Notes under the pieces: generated by a model
Seen by the model: the letters and a program-made list of their open reading frames with translations, nothing else
What the model was told of the DNA's origin: nothing
The model's database searches: none
NCBI GenBank assembly: GCA_014380605.1
Contig: JACMJO010000425.1
Location: forward strand, 1-9,033
Source of the DNA: Fimbriimonadaceae bacterium
GTDB lineage: Bacteria > Armatimonadota > Fimbriimonadia > Fimbriimonadales > Fimbriimonadaceae
Direction: 5' to 3'
Length of the DNA stretch: 9,033 nucleotides
Made by a program: the position numbers and the translations under genes
Part shown: positions 7,872-9,033 of the stretch, piece by piece
Position numbering within the stretch: position 1 is the first letter of the stretch
Layout of the letters: every line of letters begins with the position of its first letter

Positions 7872-9033
7872 GTGGTTGTGTCCATCGCTAGCCGCCGTGT
7901 TTTGATAGTTGCAACGCTTGGGATTGCAGTGAGCAGTCCGCTAGTGGGTAGGACACAGGAAAACTTAGACCTTCGCCGCCCCGTTGTAAAGATTCAGTTT
8001 GAGAACTGGAAACAGGAAGGCGACCCGGAGAGAATCCGAGAGTTCACCGTTTCATTTCCAAGCGCTTTCGAAAGCGGAGTCGCAACAAACGACACTGTCC
8101 CAATCCGAGCTTTCCTGCCCAAAACGGTGAGCGGCCCCATTCCCGTGGTCGTCATCCTCCACTACTGGGGGGCCAAAGACATCAAGGTTGAGCGGAGCCT
8201 TGCCAATCAATTGGCGGATCGAGGCGTGGGCTCGGTAATCATGACCTTGCCTTACCACTTGTCAAGGACGCCTCCGGGCTCCAGATCGGGCCAGCTAGCC
8301 ATCCAGCCCAACCCAGAAAAGCTTCGCGCCACGATGATTCAGTCAGCGCTTGACGTGAAAAGGACCGTCGATTTCATTGAATCGCGACCTGAATTCGATG
8401 CCACGCGAATCGGCATATCGGGGACCAGTCTAGGGGCCCTCGTTTCCTCTCTAGCTTATGGGGTCGAGCCGCGAATCTCAAGGGGGGCCTTTGTTTTAGG
8501 AGGGGCCGACCTGGCCGAGATAATGTGGAGCAGTTCTCTGGTGGTGGAAGCAAGAGACGCGTTACGACGAAACGGCTTTACGTTCGAGCGACTTCGAGCC
8601 GAGCTTACTTCGGTTGAGCCCCTGACCTATTTGGAAGCCAAAAAGAGTTCGCCCGTATTCATCATCGGCGGCAAGTTCGATACGGTAATGCCCGTATCGT
8701 CCACCAAAGCGCTGATTGCGGCATTTGATTCTCCGAAGACCCTTTGGCTTGACACTGGCCACTATGGAGGAATCTTTGTCCAGTCCCGAATACTGAAAGA
8801 GGTTGCCAACTACTTCCAAGCGGAATTCGCGGGAAAATCCTATCTGCCTCCCAAGAGAATCTATGCTCCGACCCTAAGAATTGGCGTTCAGGCGATCGCT
8901 CCCCAAGGATTTGACATCGGAGTTGGTATCGACCTTTGGAAATCGAACGAAAGGGGAGATTTTATCGGAACCGGTTTTTTGACGCCCCGGGGCCCCCAAC
9001 TCTTCATTGGAGCTAGGATTTCGAACGGCGTTA
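7872..9033 (+). CDS. Exported alpha/beta hydrolase with C-terminal beta extension (3' end missing)
   Basis: The frame opens after a TAA at 7869 and runs to the right edge, giving 387 residues with no stop. There is no ATG near the 5' end; GTG at 7872 or 7878 best fits because the next residues form a signal peptide (basic ASRR, then a hydrophobic stretch VLIVATLGIAV, then SSPLVG). The hydrolase core shows PVVVILHYWG (91-100, oxyanion strand), nucleophile elbow GISGTSLGAL (181-190, Ser186), the acid in GGKFDTVMP (Asp270) and the histidine in DTGHYGG (His297), so the catalytic triad is complete. It resembles dienelactone hydrolase or acetyl xylan esterase-like enzymes; the substrate is unknown and it should act outside the cytoplasm. 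After about residue 322 comes a region rich in alternating beta pattern (TLRIGVQA, FDIGVGIDLW, LFIGARI) that is not part of the usual fold and continues beyond the window. No strong Shine-Dalgarno is visible. Confidence 0.85.
   Translation, partial: MVVSIASRRVLIVATLGIAVSSPLVGRTQENLDLRRPVVKIQFENWKQEGDPERIREFTVSFPSAFESGVATNDTVPIRAFLPKTVSGPIPVVVILHYWGAKDIKVERSLANQLADRGVGSVIMTLPYHLSRTPPGSRSGQLAIQPNPEKLRATMIQSALDVKRTVDFIESRPEFDATRIGISGTSLGALVSSLAYGVEPRISRGAFVLGGADLAEIMWSSSLVVEARDALRRNGFTFERLRAELTSVEPLTYLEAKKSSPVFIIGGKFDTVMPVSSTKALIAAFDSPKTLWLDTGHYGGIFVQSRILKEVANYFQAEFAGKSYLPPKRIYAPTLRIGVQAIAPQGFDIGVGIDLWKSNERGDFIGTGFLTPRGPQLFIGARISNGV

Noticed and set aside
7337..7885. Minus-strand 182-residue open frame overlapping the rhomboid gene
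   Set aside because: It is an Arg/Pro/Ser-rich shadow in another frame of a rhomboid with intact catalytic motifs.
8052..8819. Minus-strand open frames in the right end
   Set aside because: They are antisense to the plus-strand hydrolase, which has a complete catalytic triad.

Overview
This window looks like chromosomal DNA from a diderm (two-membrane) bacterium outside the Proteobacteria. The combination of csaB, a DUF5693 membrane protein and a large signal-peptide-bearing outer-membrane beta-barrel would fit Armatimonadota (for example Fimbriimonadia) or a similar lineage that uses pyruvylated cell-wall polymers. That placement is an inference from gene content; no rRNA or tRNA is present to confirm it. 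I see no mobile element, CRISPR array or RNA gene, and the sequence is coding almost throughout.

Five genes run on the minus strand from about 7797 down to the left edge. In order of transcription they are a rhomboid intramembrane protease (7797-7135), a DUF5693 polytopic membrane protein (7040-5175), the polysaccharide pyruvyl transferase csaB (5175-4099), an 856-residue exported beta-barrel protein (4044-1474), and an OPT-like multi-pass transporter cut by the left edge (1407-1). DUF5693 and csaB overlap by one base (TAATG) and are surely cotranscribed; the other gaps are 94, 54 and 66 bp. On the plus strand, diverging from the rhomboid across a 74-bp gap, is an exported alpha/beta hydrolase (7872 to the right edge) that begins with GTG and is cut by the right edge.

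The centre of interest is the DUF5693-csaB-barrel trio. CsaB adds pyruvate ketals to secondary cell-wall polysaccharide, which is what SLH-domain proteins bind. In diderms with this chemistry, SLH-carrying outer-membrane proteins tether the outer membrane to the wall. The barrel here has no SLH domain that I can see, but it carries two copies of a beta-rich motif reminiscent of those in SprA-type outer-membrane proteins. The cluster may therefore be a cell-envelope assembly or surface-polymer locus. Two inverted repeats, one just upstream of the transporter start and one in the leader of the DUF5693 gene, are candidate control points.
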